A DNA stretch of 64,000 bases, from NCBI RefSeq assembly GCF_001721295.1, contig NZ_MDDS01000013.1, forward strand, positions 124,001 to 188,000, in the 5' to 3' direction. Below the pieces are notes generated by a model that had not been told where the DNA came from, searched no databases, and saw nothing but the letters and a program-made list of their open reading frames with translations. This document shows, in pieces, positions 1 to 7,856 of the stretch (position 1 is its first letter; the number at the start of each line of letters is the position of its first letter). Position numbers and translations under genes: made by a program. This DNA is from Sphingomonas turrisvirgatae. Lineage in GTDB: Bacteria > Pseudomonadota > Alphaproteobacteria > Sphingomonadales > Sphingomonadaceae.

Positions 1-578
1 TTCACCATCGCGTGAAGAACAACCTGCAAGTGATCGCCAGCCTGATCAATTTCCACGCGCGCGGCGCGCAGGGGCCGGAAGCGCTGGCTGCCTATGCCTC
101 GATCCAGCGCCGCGTCGATTCGCTGGCCGTGGTGCATCGGCATCATTATGCCGGGTTCGAAGAAACGCGCGGGATCGAGTTGCGGCCGGTGATCGGCGAA
201 CTGGCGTCGAACATTCGCGCGACTGCACCCGAAGCCAGCCCGGTCGGCATCGTCCTGGACCTGGAGCCGCTGCTGGTATCGCAGGACAGCGCCGTCGCCA
301 TCGCCTTTCTCATCACGGAGATGGTCGAACTGGCGATGAGTTGCAGCCCGGCGGCGCAGGTGCGCATCACGTTAAAGGACCAGCCGGCCGAGCCGGGGCG
401 CGCCACGTTGCGGATCAGTTCGCCCTCGCTGGTCGAAAGCCCCGAGTTCACGCGCCTGAACGACAGCCGCTATGGGCGGATCATCGGCGGGCTGGTGCGG
501 CAGTTGCGATCGCGGCTGCACCACGACCTGCTGGTCGGCGCGTTCGAGCTGGATGTCGCGATTACCGGTCGCCTGTAA
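1..578 (+). CDS. HisKA_2-type sensor histidine kinase, C-terminal part, degenerate ATPase domain (5' partial)
   Basis: The gene enters from the left edge; reading frame 3 is open from the first base. The visible protein opens with the H-box HHRVKNNLQVIASL, the dimerisation and phosphoacceptor signature of HisKA_2/HWE kinases, so the GTG at 12 is an internal Val and not a start. The following ATPase domain is poor. Where the N-box should read NEL..NA it reads ITEMVELAMS, and the DxGxG box is replaced by ISSPSL. In alphaproteobacteria HisKA_2 proteins often feed the PhyR-NepR-EcfG stress response, some as phosphatases; that role here is inference. A strong terminator follows at 725. Confidence 0.75.
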   Translation, partial: HHRVKNNLQVIASLINFHARGAQGPEALAAYASIQRRVDSLAVVHRHHYAGFEETRGIELRPVIGELASNIRATAPEASPVGIVLDLEPLLVSQDSAVAIAFLITEMVELAMSCSPAAQVRITLKDQPAEPGRATLRISSPSLVESPEFTRLNDSRYGRIIGGLVRQLRSRLHHDLLVGAFELDVAITGRL

Positions 579-724
579 GCGGCGCGACCCCGATCGCCCG
601 GGCGGCGTGAGGTCGGAAAAAAAATTCAAAAAAAGTCGCACGTGCAGGAACCCGGTTCCGCCTTGCGTGTTTTGTACTTCGGATAGTGACCTTTTGCCCC
701 CCCGCTCTCGCTATCCAAGACATG

Positions 725-780
725 GGCCCGGAAGCGTCAACCCCTCCCCCCCCCCGGTGACGCTTCCGGGCCTACATCTT
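725..780 (+). terminator. Rho-independent terminator with C-rich loop
   Basis: A perfect 15-bp stem (725-739 paired with 758-772) encloses an 18-nt loop containing a run of ten C, and is followed by a T-rich stretch (ctacatctttt). It sits about 150 bases after the kinase stop and suits its 3' end. The rest of the 579-934 gap holds no gene I can support: bases 579-724 show only an A-rich patch near 617-633, and 819-911 hold a palindromic repeat listed next. Confidence 0.7.
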
Positions 781-818
781 TTCCAGCGGGCTTTTCACCA
801 GCGACATCCGTGAACCAT

Positions 819-911
819 CGTCATCCCGGCGCAGGCGGGGATCGATTGTGGCTGTCCGTGAAATTGGTCGCAGCGACAGCGCCGATGGATGTCCGCTGCG
901 CTGGGATGACG
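819..911. repeat. Palindromic intergenic repeat (REP-like)
   Basis: Bases 819-832 (cgtcatcccggcgc) pair with 898-911 with one mismatch, around a 65-nt spacer. The 'gtcatcccggcg..ggggat' core is a common dispersed intergenic motif in proteobacteria. It lies between the kinase terminator and the end of the convergent HAD gene and encodes nothing. Confidence 0.5.
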
Positions 912-934
912 TGCTGTGGAAACGCGGCCTGGCT

Positions 935-1552
935 CTAGCGGCCCACAAGCCCGAGTTCAGCCAATTCAGCCCGCGTGGTCGCCGCGTCCTTGAACAGGAT
1001 CGAGTGGATGCCGAGCGCCTGGGCGCCCGCGACATTGGCCGCATTGTCGTCGATGAACACCGCATCTTGTGCACGCAGGCCGAAGCGATCGAGCGCGAGG
1101 CGATAAATCGCGGCATCGGGCTTCACCAGCTTCTCGTCACCCGACACCACGATGTCGCGGAAACGCCCGAACAGGTCAGGCCATTGCGCACGGAACGGCG
1201 GGAAGAACTCGTGGCTGAAATTAGTGATCGCGAACAGCGGGACACCCGCCGAATCGAGATCGGCGACAAGGTCGTGCATGCCGGCGATCGGATCGCCGAT
1301 ACTGTCGTTGAAGCGCGGACCCCAGGCGGCGATCAGATCGGCATGTTCGGGGAATCGAGCGCTCAATTCCGCCGAGGTGTCGGCGAAGTCGCGCCCGGCG
1401 TCATGCTGGAAGTGCCAGTCGAGCGTCACGACATCGCGCAGAAACGCTTCGAGCGCCTGATCGTCGCCGATCAGACGCTCGTAGAGAAAGCGCGGATGCC
1501 AGTGGAACAGGACGTTGCCGATATCGAAGATAACGGCATGCGGCTGACCCAT
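935..1552 (-). CDS. HAD-superfamily phosphatase (YihX / haloacid dehalogenase-like, subfamily IA)
   Basis: 205 aa, the usual size for HAD-IA enzymes. Motif I is FDIGNVLF near the N-terminus, with the first Asp as nucleophile and Gly at +2 as in YihX-like sugar-phosphate phosphatases. Motif II is the ITNFS segment, motif III the Lys in KLVKPD, and motif IV FIDDNAANV. The gene starts 14 bases after rpmJ on the same strand, so the two are probably cotranscribed. It should be a cytosolic phosphatase; the substrate (a small phosphorylated sugar or nucleotide) cannot be read from sequence, and true haloacid dehalogenation is unlikely with this motif I. Confidence 0.85.
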   Translation of the reverse strand: MGQPHAVIFDIGNVLFHWHPRFLYERLIGDDQALEAFLRDVVTLDWHFQHDAGRDFADTSAELSARFPEHADLIAAWGPRFNDSIGDPIAGMHDLVADLDSAGVPLFAITNFSHEFFPPFRAQWPDLFGRFRDIVVSGDEKLVKPDAAIYRLALDRFGLRAQDAVFIDDNAANVAGAQALGIHSILFKDAATTRAELAELGLVGR

Positions 1553-1566
1553 ATGGCGTCAGGCGT

Positions 1567-1692
1567 TCAGCCCTGGCGGGCCTTGAAGCGACGCTGCGTC
1601 TTGTTGATGACATAAACGCGGCCGCGACGGCGGATCACGCGGTTGTCGCGGTGACGCCCCTTGAGCGACTTCAGGCTGTTGACGATCTTCAT
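1567..1692 (-). CDS. rpmJ: 50S ribosomal protein L36
   Basis: A 41-aa basic protein running from [14 protein letters not shown] to RFKARQG. It is the Cys-less form of L36: the zinc ligands C-x2-C...C-x4-H of the classical form are absent, and the [13 protein letters not shown] segment matches the variant common in alphaproteobacteria. It binds 23S rRNA in the large subunit. The gene is solitary rather than part of a ribosomal operon and is followed closely by the HAD phosphatase. Confidence 0.95.
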   Translation of the reverse strand: MKIVNSLKSLKGRHRDNRVIRRRGRVYVINKTQRRFKARQG

Positions 1693-1877
1693 GACCCGTC
1701 TCGTATCTCGTTTGTTTGGCTGTGCCGGAAAAGAGGGTGCCGCCTAGAAGGGTGCCCGGCGGAAGTCAAGGAAGCGGGGCGGGATTCAGCCGATTCATTC
1801 GCGCGGAACCGGCAAGGGCGTAATGAAGTTGATCCGTCAGGCCGTTCGTTCCGGGCGGCAGGAGGATGTGTTCGATG

Positions 1878-2483
1878 ATGACGCGCGCGCGGATTGCCCC
1901 GCTTGCTTTGTGTGGGGCAGCCCTTGCCCTGCTGGCCGGCGGTTGCACGACCACTGGCAGGATCGCGCCGGTCGATGTGGTGCGCTATCACCTGTCGCAG
2001 CCGATTCCGGCCGGCAGCGTGGCGGTGCAGCCGCAATCGCCGGGGCAGGCAGGCCCCGAATATGCGCTGTATGCCGGCGCGGTCAGCGCCGAGCTGGCGC
2101 GGATGGGCTTTACCCCGGCCACCGATGCGACGCGCGCCGACTATGTCGCGACGGTTTCGTTCGACCGCATGGACCGCGGCCAGATTCGCACGCGACCGCC
2201 GGTCACGATCGGGCTGGGCGGCGGTGGCTTTGGCGGCAATGTCGGCGTGGGCGGCGGCGCGAGCTTTGGCGTCGGCAGCAAGACGCGAACCGTCTATGGC
2301 ACCGAATTGGCCGTGCAGTTGCGGCGGCGCGGTGACAGCACGATGATCTGGGAAGGCCGCGCGGTGACCGAATCGCTGTCGGGCCAGCCGGGCACGCAGC
2401 CGGTCGACGGCGCAGCGCGCATGGCGGCGGCGCTGTTCAAGGGCTTTCCGGGTCAGTCCGGCATCACTATTCAGGTGAAATGA
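1878..2483 (+). CDS. DUF4136 family lipoprotein
   Basis: About 200 aa. A signal peptide with lipobox LLAGGC gives a lipidated Cys and envelope anchoring. The mature part resembles DUF4136: an N-terminal VVRYHL strand, an ELARMGF helix, the DYVATVSFD strand, a Gly-rich loop near residue 110, and a late MIWEGRAV strand. The frame offers ATGs at 1866, 1875 and 1878; I chose 1878 because it sits near the ggcaggagg Shine-Dalgarno stretch at 1857-1865. The function of DUF4136 lipoproteins is unknown. The stop overlaps the start of the carboxypeptidase gene by ATGA, implying translational coupling. Confidence 0.75.
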   Translation: MTRARIAPLALCGAALALLAGGCTTTGRIAPVDVVRYHLSQPIPAGSVAVQPQSPGQAGPEYALYAGAVSAELARMGFTPATDATRADYVATVSFDRMDRGQIRTRPPVTIGLGGGGFGGNVGVGGGASFGVGSKTRTVYGTELAVQLRRRGDSTMIWEGRAVTESLSGQPGTQPVDGAARMAAALFKGFPGQSGITIQVK

Positions 2484-3598
2484 CACTCAGCATCAACGCC
2501 GCGTTCGACAGCGGCAACATTCGCCTGATCGCCATCGACGGCGACCGGGTCGATCTCGAAATCGTGCCGGACCATCAGTCCGACTTTTTCCAGTGGTTCC
2601 ATTTCCGCGTCGCCGGCGCGCGCGGGCGCACCCTCACCTTCCGGATCATGAATGCCGGACAGGCCGCCTATGCATTCGGCTGGCCGGGCTATCGAGCGCG
2701 CGTGAGCACCGACCGTGCGGCATGGCGACTGACCGACGGCCACTATGCCGATGGCGTGTTCAGCTTCACCCATGCGTTCGAGGGCGACGTCGCCTGGTTC
2801 GCCTATTTCGCGCCCTATAGCATGGAGCGTCATCACGACCTGATCGCGCGCATGGCCGGCAAGCCGGGCGTGGCGCATCGCGAACTGGGGCAGACGCTGG
2901 ACGGGCGCGCCATCGACCTGCTGACGCTGGGCGAGGGGGGCAAGCAGGTGTGGCTCTATGCCCGGCAGCATCCGGGCGAATCGATGGCCGAATGGTGGAT
3001 GGAAGGCGCGCTGGAGAAGCTGACCGACCCCGCTGACGCCACAGCGCAGGCATTGCGGTCGAAGGCGACGCTGCATCTGGTGCCGAACATGAACCCGGAC
3101 GGCAGCTTTCGCGGGCATTTGCGCACCAATGCGGCGGGCGTGAACCTCAACCGCGAATGGCATGCGCCCACGCTGGAGCGATCGCCCGAAGTCTTCCACG
3201 TCCGAGCGGCGATGGACGCGACCGGCGTCGATTTCGCGATGGACGTGCATGGCGACGAGGCGATCCCGGCAAACTTCCTGGCCGGGTTCGAGGGCATTCC
3301 GCGCTGGACCGACGAACAGGGCGAGAAATTCTACAACTATGGCCGTCGGCTGGCGGCCGCCACGCCCCTGTTCCAGTTGGAACAGGGCTATCCCAAGTCC
3401 GCGCCCGGTCAGGCGAACCCGTCGATGTCGACCAACCAGCTGGCCGAGCGGTTCGGCGCGGTCGCGATGACGCTGGAGATGCCGTTCAAGGACCATGATC
3501 CCAGCCCCGACGCGGCGTTCGGCTGGTCGCCCGAGCGCTGCAAGGCGCTGGCCCATGCGTGCCTCGACACGCTGGCCGGGATGATCGACGAATTGTGA
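2480..3598 (+). CDS. M14-family zinc carboxypeptidase, cytosolic carboxypeptidase type
   Basis: 372 aa without a signal peptide. An N-terminal beta-sandwich of about 120 residues precedes the M14 domain, the arrangement of bacterial relatives of cytosolic carboxypeptidases. Zinc ligands are in ARQHPGESM (HxxE) and in DVHGDE. The substrate-binding NLNREW segment is present, and the catalytic Glu is probably in LEMPFKD. It should trim C-terminal residues from peptides or peptidoglycan-derived material; the true substrate is unknown. It is coupled upstream to the lipoprotein gene (ATGA) and downstream to the GNAT gene (GTGA). Confidence 0.85.
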   Translation: MTLSINAAFDSGNIRLIAIDGDRVDLEIVPDHQSDFFQWFHFRVAGARGRTLTFRIMNAGQAAYAFGWPGYRARVSTDRAAWRLTDGHYADGVFSFTHAFEGDVAWFAYFAPYSMERHHDLIARMAGKPGVAHRELGQTLDGRAIDLLTLGEGGKQVWLYARQHPGESMAEWWMEGALEKLTDPADATAQALRSKATLHLVPNMNPDGSFRGHLRTNAAGVNLNREWHAPTLERSPEVFHVRAAMDATGVDFAMDVHGDEAIPANFLAGFEGIPRWTDEQGEKFYNYGRRLAAATPLFQLEQGYPKSAPGQANPSMSTNQLAERFGAVAMTLEMPFKDHDPSPDAAFGWSPERCKALAHACLDTLAGMIDEL

Positions 3599-4053
3599 TC
3601 GAGATCCGGGAGGGCGGGCTGGACGATCCGCAGGTCGTCGAGCTGCTGGCCATCCATGCCGGGGGCATGCTGGCGAACTCGCCGGTCGATGCCTGCCACT
3701 TCCTGGACCTGAGCGCCCTGCGCGCGCCGGAGATCGTCTTTCTCTCGGCGTGGGAAGGCGGCACGCTGCTGGGCATCGGCGCGATGAAGGCGCTGGGCGA
3801 CGGGACCAGCGAGATCAAGTCGATGCGCACGGCGCAAGCGGCGCTCGGCCGCGGGGTGGGCACCGCGATCCTGCGCGAGATCATGGCGCGGGCCAGGGCA
3901 CGAGGCGACCGGGCGCTTGTGCTGGAGACGGGCACGGGACCAGCCTTCGACGCGGCGCATGCGCTGTACCGCCGGCATGGCTTTGCCGAATGCGGCCCGT
4001 TCGGCGATTATGTCGCGAAGGATTTCAACCGCTTCTATGCCCTGACGCTCTGA
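3595..4053 (+). CDS. GNAT-family N-acetyltransferase
   Basis: 152 aa from a GTG start at 3595 that overlaps the carboxypeptidase stop as GTGA; an upstream ATG in frame (3559) lies deep in the previous gene and is less likely. The GNAT fold is seen in the EIKSMRT strand, the acetyl-CoA loop GRGVGTAIL and the ALYRRHGFAECG motif near the C-terminus. It is close to PhnO/YjaB-like acetyltransferases, and its specificity is unknown. It is the last gene of the lipoprotein-carboxypeptidase-acetyltransferase operon. Confidence 0.85.
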   Translation: MIEIREGGLDDPQVVELLAIHAGGMLANSPVDACHFLDLSALRAPEIVFLSAWEGGTLLGIGAMKALGDGTSEIKSMRTAQAALGRGVGTAILREIMARARARGDRALVLETGTGPAFDAAHALYRRHGFAECGPFGDYVAKDFNRFYALTL

Positions 4054-4106
4054 GCGGAACGCGCGGGCAGCGCGGGCCGTTATGCCGGTCAAAAGGAGCT
4101 TGGCCC

Positions 4107-4337
4107 ATGACCGACGATCGCATCACGCAGACTCAGCCCCGCCCCAATTTGTCGACCGAGAACGAGACCGACAGCCGCGACGAAGGCACGACGACGCAGC
4201 CCGCGCCCAACATCTCGACCGAGCATCAGGAAGCCGGCGACGCGCGGCGGCCGAGCGATCATCTGGACGGCGCGCAAGCCGAGCCGACGGACGATGGCGG
4301 CCGCCGATCGTCGCTGACCGATCCCGACGCCAGTTGA
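4107..4337 (+). CDS. Small disordered hydrophilic protein with an internal repeat
   Basis: 76 aa from ATG 4107, preceded by a good Shine-Dalgarno (aaaaggag at 4091-4098). It has no hydrophobic segment and is rich in Thr, Asp, Glu, Pro and Gln. A unit of about 12 residues occurs twice: TQPRPNLSTENE and TQPAPNISTEHQ. I do not recognise a family. Codon use looks like its neighbours. The RBS, the repeat and clean spacing from both flanking genes support a real gene; the function is unknown. Confidence 0.65.
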   Translation: MTDDRITQTQPRPNLSTENETDSRDEGTTTQPAPNISTEHQEAGDARRPSDHLDGAQAEPTDDGGRRSSLTDPDAS

Positions 4338-4384
4338 GCCAAGCGGCTTGATCGAAACGCCTGCGCTCGCCTAACAGGCGGCGC

Positions 4385-4945
4385 ATGGCCGAACCGCTGA
4401 TCCCCCCGCCCGCCGACGAGGCTCATGTCCGCTTGCGCCCGCTGCCCGCGCTGATCTTCAGCTCACGCTGGCTTCAGCTGCCGCTGTATGTCGGGCTGAT
4501 CGTCGCGCAGGTGGTCTATGTCTACCTGTTCCTCAAGGAACTGGCGCATCTGATCCTGCACGCCTGGGAGTTCAGCGAGCAGCAGATCATGCTGGTCGTG
4601 CTGGGCCTGATCGACGTGGTGATGATCAGCAACCTGCTGGTGATGGTGATCGTCGGGGGATACGAGACGTTCGTGTCGCGGCTGCGGCTGGAGCGGCATC
4701 CGGACAACCCGGAATGGCTCAGTCACGTCAATTCGGGCATCCTGAAGGTGAAGCTGGCGATGGCGATCATCGGCATTTCATCGATCCACCTGCTGCGCAC
4801 CTTCATCGAAGCGGGCGCGATGGGCACGGCGACGGGGCGCGTAACCGAGACCGGCGTCATGTGGCAGACGATCATCCACATGGCGTTCATCGCATCGGCG
4901 ATCGGCATCGCCTGGGTCGACCGGATGACCCAGACCAAGCACTAG
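4385..4945 (+). CDS. UPF0114 (YqhA-like) inner-membrane protein
   Basis: 186 aa with three or four transmembrane segments (residues about 32-55, 72-98, 115-140 and 155-175) and the family's RLERHPDNPEWLSHVNSG stretch after helix 2. The length fits the family, slightly longer at the N-terminus. The role of UPF0114/YqhA proteins is not established. It stands alone, convergent with the DUF1467 gene 8 bases away. Confidence 0.85.
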   Translation: MAEPLIPPPADEAHVRLRPLPALIFSSRWLQLPLYVGLIVAQVVYVYLFLKELAHLILHAWEFSEQQIMLVVLGLIDVVMISNLLVMVIVGGYETFVSRLRLERHPDNPEWLSHVNSGILKVKLAMAIIGISSIHLLRTFIEAGAMGTATGRVTETGVMWQTIIHMAFIASAIGIAWVDRMTQTKH

Positions 4946-4953
4946 CGTCGCGC

Positions 4954-5214
4954 TCAGTTCCAGTAATCGAGCATGTCGGCGGTGACCCAGCCGTTGACGT
5001 AATTGAGGTAGAACAGCACGAACAGCGCGGTCGCGAGCGCAGTGGTGCGCAGGACGATGCGCAACGCGGGGAAGTGATGCGGCGCGCTTTCGGCCTGTCC
5101 CGGGATCAGCGCCTCCCCCGCCTCGACACTGGTGCGCGCCGAGAAGGGCAGCACCAGGAACAGCGCGAAGAACCAGAACAGGAAATAAATCGCGAGCGCG
5201 CTGCCCCACCACAT
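4954..5214 (-). CDS. DUF1467 family small membrane protein
   Basis: 86 aa with two hydrophobic segments (about residues 5-25 and 55-75) and the FALFLVLPFSART motif after helix 1 that is typical of DUF1467, an alphaproteobacterial family of unknown function. It begins 10 bases after the RNase J stop and is the last gene of the long nuo-birA-coaX-rnj run, so it is probably cotranscribed. Confidence 0.85.
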   Translation of the reverse strand: MWWGSALAIYFLFWFFALFLVLPFSARTSVEAGEALIPGQAESAPHHFPALRIVLRTTALATALFVLFYLNYVNGWVTADMLDYWN

Positions 5215-5224
5215 GGCTTGAACC

Positions 5225-6865
5225 TCAGACCTCGATCAGCATGACATCGACGACCGGCTTCTTGCCGGTCCATTTGACCGCGACGCGGCGGGTGGCGAGG
5301 CGCACTGCCTCGCGCAGCTTTTCGCGGTCGCCGGTCGCGGCCTTCCTGACCGCCATCGCCGCCGCCTCGCACGTCTCTTCCAGGAACGGTTCGCGGTCTT
5401 CCTCGACCGGCACGCCCTGGATACGCACCTGCGGCTCGCCGCCGAGCTTGCCATTCGCCTTGAGCGCGACGGCGACCGACATCTGGCCGTAGAGGCCGAG
5501 CTTGCGCCGTTCGTTGATCGTCGAGCCGTCGGCGGGGAGGATCACGTCGCCATCGAGGACGAGGCGGCCGACCGGTGCGAAGCCGATCTTTTCGGGACCG
5601 TTGGGGGCCAGGCGGACGATTTCGCCATTCACCTGATGGATCGGGCGCGGGATGCCGCGCTCGGCGCCGAACCGCGCCTGTTCGGCCATGTGGCGCACTT
5701 CGCCATGGACGGGCACGAGGATCTCTGGACGAATCCAGTCGTACATCGCGGCCAGTTCCGGCCGGCCGGGATGGCCCGAGACATGGACGAATGCCTGACG
5801 GTCGGTCACCATCTCGACCCCCTTGGTCGCGAGGCTGTTCATGATCCGGCCGATCGCCATTTCGTTGCCGGGAATCTGCTTGGACGAGAAGACGACGAGA
5901 TCGCCCGCCGTCACCTTGAGCGGATGGTTGCCCTCGGCGATGCGCGAGAGCGCCGCGCGCGGCTCGCCCTGCCCGCCCGTCGCGACGATCATCACCTTGT
6001 CGCGCGGCAGGGTCATCGCGGTGTCGAAATCCACCGTCTCGGGAAAGTCGCGCAGATAGCCGGTCGCCTTGGCAACGCGCAGGATGCGGTCGAGCGAGCG
6101 GCCCGCCACGCACATCGCGCGGCCGGTGTCCTTCGCCGCCTGTCCCAGCGTCTGCAGCCGCGCGGCATTGGAGGCGAAGGTGGTGACGAGCACGCGGCCC
6201 TTGGCCCCGGCGATGACGCGATCGAGCCCTTCGCGAACTTCCTGTTCCGACCCCGAGGCTTCGGGATTGAAGACGTTGGTCGAATCGCAGACGAGCGCGA
6301 GCACGCCGTCGTCGCCGATCTGCGTCAGCTCCTGCGCGGTGGAGGGCGATCCCATCACCGGCGTTTCGTCGATCTTCCAGTCGCCGGTGTGGAACACGCG
6401 GCCATAGGGCGTGTCGATCAGGACGGCGTTGCCCTCCGGAATCGAGTGAGCGAGCGGCACGTAGCGGATGCCGAACGGGCCGAGATTAAACGGCGCCTCC
6501 TCACGTACCACGTTCAGCTCGACGCGGTCGGCAATGCCCTCTTCGTCCAGCTTGCCGTGGATGAGCCCGGCGGTGAACGGCGTCGCGTAGAGCGGCACGC
6601 CAAGTTCAAGCGCCAGATAGGGCAGCGCGCCGATATGATCCTCGTGCCCATGAGTCAGCACGATGCCGATGAGGTCGTCCAGCCGTTCCTCGATGAACTG
6701 AAGATCGGGAAGCATCAGGTCGATGCCGGGATAGTCGGGGTTGCCGAAGATCACGCCGCAATCGACCATGATCCACTTGCCCTGACAGCCGTAGAGATTG
6801 ACGTTCATGCCGATCTCGCCCGAGCCGCCGAGCGCGAGGAAGAGGAGTTCGTTGCCGGGGGTCAT
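5225..6865 (-). CDS. rnj: Ribonuclease J
   Basis: 546 aa from the ATG at 6865, which has GGAG five bases upstream; an in-frame start at 6892 lacks this. It is a metallo-beta-lactamase/beta-CASP nuclease. The zinc motif HGHEDHIG is in the N-terminal third, further ligands follow in HTGDWK and CDSTN, and the beta-CASP motifs FASN and HVSGH are present before a C-terminal dimerisation domain. RNase J carries out 5'-to-3' exonuclease and endonuclease steps in mRNA decay and rRNA maturation, and is the RNase J of lineages such as Sphingomonadales and Rhizobiales. A 30-bp perfect inverted repeat lies in its leader. Confidence 0.95.
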   Translation of the reverse strand: MTPGNELLFLALGGSGEIGMNVNLYGCQGKWIMVDCGVIFGNPDYPGIDLMLPDLQFIEERLDDLIGIVLTHGHEDHIGALPYLALELGVPLYATPFTAGLIHGKLDEEGIADRVELNVVREEAPFNLGPFGIRYVPLAHSIPEGNAVLIDTPYGRVFHTGDWKIDETPVMGSPSTAQELTQIGDDGVLALVCDSTNVFNPEASGSEQEVREGLDRVIAGAKGRVLVTTFASNAARLQTLGQAAKDTGRAMCVAGRSLDRILRVAKATGYLRDFPETVDFDTAMTLPRDKVMIVATGGQGEPRAALSRIAEGNHPLKVTAGDLVVFSSKQIPGNEMAIGRIMNSLATKGVEMVTDRQAFVHVSGHPGRPELAAMYDWIRPEILVPVHGEVRHMAEQARFGAERGIPRPIHQVNGEIVRLAPNGPEKIGFAPVGRLVLDGDVILPADGSTINERRKLGLYGQMSVAVALKANGKLGGEPQVRIQGVPVEEDREPFLEETCEAAAMAVRKAATGDREKLREAVRLATRRVAVKWTGKKPVVDVMLIEV

Positions 6866-6920
6866 TGGTTCTCCGTTTGCGAGCACGATCATAACGCGCC
6901 GGAACAGCCTGATCTCCCGC

Positions 6921-7028
6921 CGTCACCCCGGCCTTGTGCCGGGGTCCACCGGGAGGCAAGCATCGGACAAGAGGATATGAGCGCATCGCGTAAGGCACGG
7001 TGGACCCCGGCACAAGGCCGGGGTGACG
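6921..7028. repeat. Perfect 30-bp inverted repeat (REP-like) in the coaX-rnj gap
   Basis: Arms 6921-6950 and 6999-7028 are exact reverse complements over 30 bases with a 48-nt spacer. The core (gtcaccccggccttgtgcc) resembles dispersed palindromic repeats in sphingomonad genomes. A diverged copy lies at 43889-43997. Transcribed from coaX toward rnj, it would fold into a very stable hairpin about 55 bases ahead of the RNase J start. Confidence 0.9.
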
Positions 7029-7075
7029 GATGTTCTGGAGAACGGGCGTGCCGGCCGCCTGCTGGGGACGTCGCC

Positions 7076-7846
7076 CTAGCTGTGTGCCCGCTCCCACATC
7101 AGGGCAAGGCCCTGGATCGTCAGGTCGGGTTCGATCACGTCGAAGACTTGGGTATGCTGCTCGAACAGCACCGCGAGGCCGCCGGTGGCGATCACCTTCA
7201 CCGGGCGGCCGATCTGCGACTTCACCCGTGCGACCAGCCCCTCGATCATCGCGATATAGCCCCAATAGATGCCGATATGCATCTGATCGGCGGTGTTGAG
7301 GCCGATGACGCTGGTAGTTGCCGGCGCCTCGATCGCAACGCGCGGCAGCTTTGCCGCGGCGCTGACCAGTGCGTCGAGTGAAAGGTTGATGCCGGGTGCG
7401 ATGATCCCGCCCTTGTACGCCCCGTCATAGTCGGCCACCTCAAACGTCGTGGCGGTGCCGAAATCGATGACGATCAGGTCGCCGGGATGCTTGTCGTGCG
7501 CGGCGATGATGTTGAGCGCGCGATCGGCGCCCATGCTTTGCGGCTCTTCGACATCCAGCCGGATCGGCCACCCGCCAGCGCCGGCGATCACCGCTTCGGT
7601 CTTGAAATACTTGCTCGCCAGCACCTGAAGATTGTGGAGCGCGCGCGGCACCACCGTGCCGACAATGACGCCGGTCACGTCGCCGCGGTCGAACCCTTCA
7701 AGGCTGAGCAGCTGGCTGAGCCACACCGCATATTCGTCGGCGGTGCGGCGCGGATCGGTCGCGATCCGCCAGCGCGCGCGGATCTCCCGCCCTTCCAGCA
7801 GCGCGAAGACGACATTGGTGTTGCCGGCGTCGATGGCGAGCAGCAT
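7076..7846 (-). CDS. coaX: Type III pantothenate kinase
   Basis: 256 aa of the ASKHA fold. The N-terminal phosphate loop is [11 protein letters not shown], the PHOSPHATE-2 region [12 protein letters not shown] holds the metal Asp, and [12 protein letters not shown] marks the family. It performs the first step of coenzyme A synthesis (pantothenate to 4'-phosphopantothenate); type III enzymes are not feedback-inhibited by CoA. It starts 10 bases after birA, a common alphaproteobacterial order (nuoN-birA-coaX-rnj). Confidence 0.95.
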   Translation of the reverse strand: MLLAIDAGNTNVVFALLEGREIRARWRIATDPRRTADEYAVWLSQLLSLEGFDRGDVTGVIVGTVVPRALHNLQVLASKYFKTEAVIAGAGGWPIRLDVEEPQSMGADRALNIIAAHDKHPGDLIVIDFGTATTFEVADYDGAYKGGIIAPGINLSLDALVSAAAKLPRVAIEAPATTSVIGLNTADQMHIGIYWGYIAMIEGLVARVKSQIGRPVKVIATGGLAVLFEQHTQVFDVIEPDLTIQGLALMWERAHS

Positions 7847-7856
7847 GTCAGGTCCT

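Noticed and set aside
5636-7381. A 581-codon plus-strand frame across rnj and coaX
   Set aside because: It is antisense to two genes with complete catalytic motifs and also crosses the palindromic repeat.
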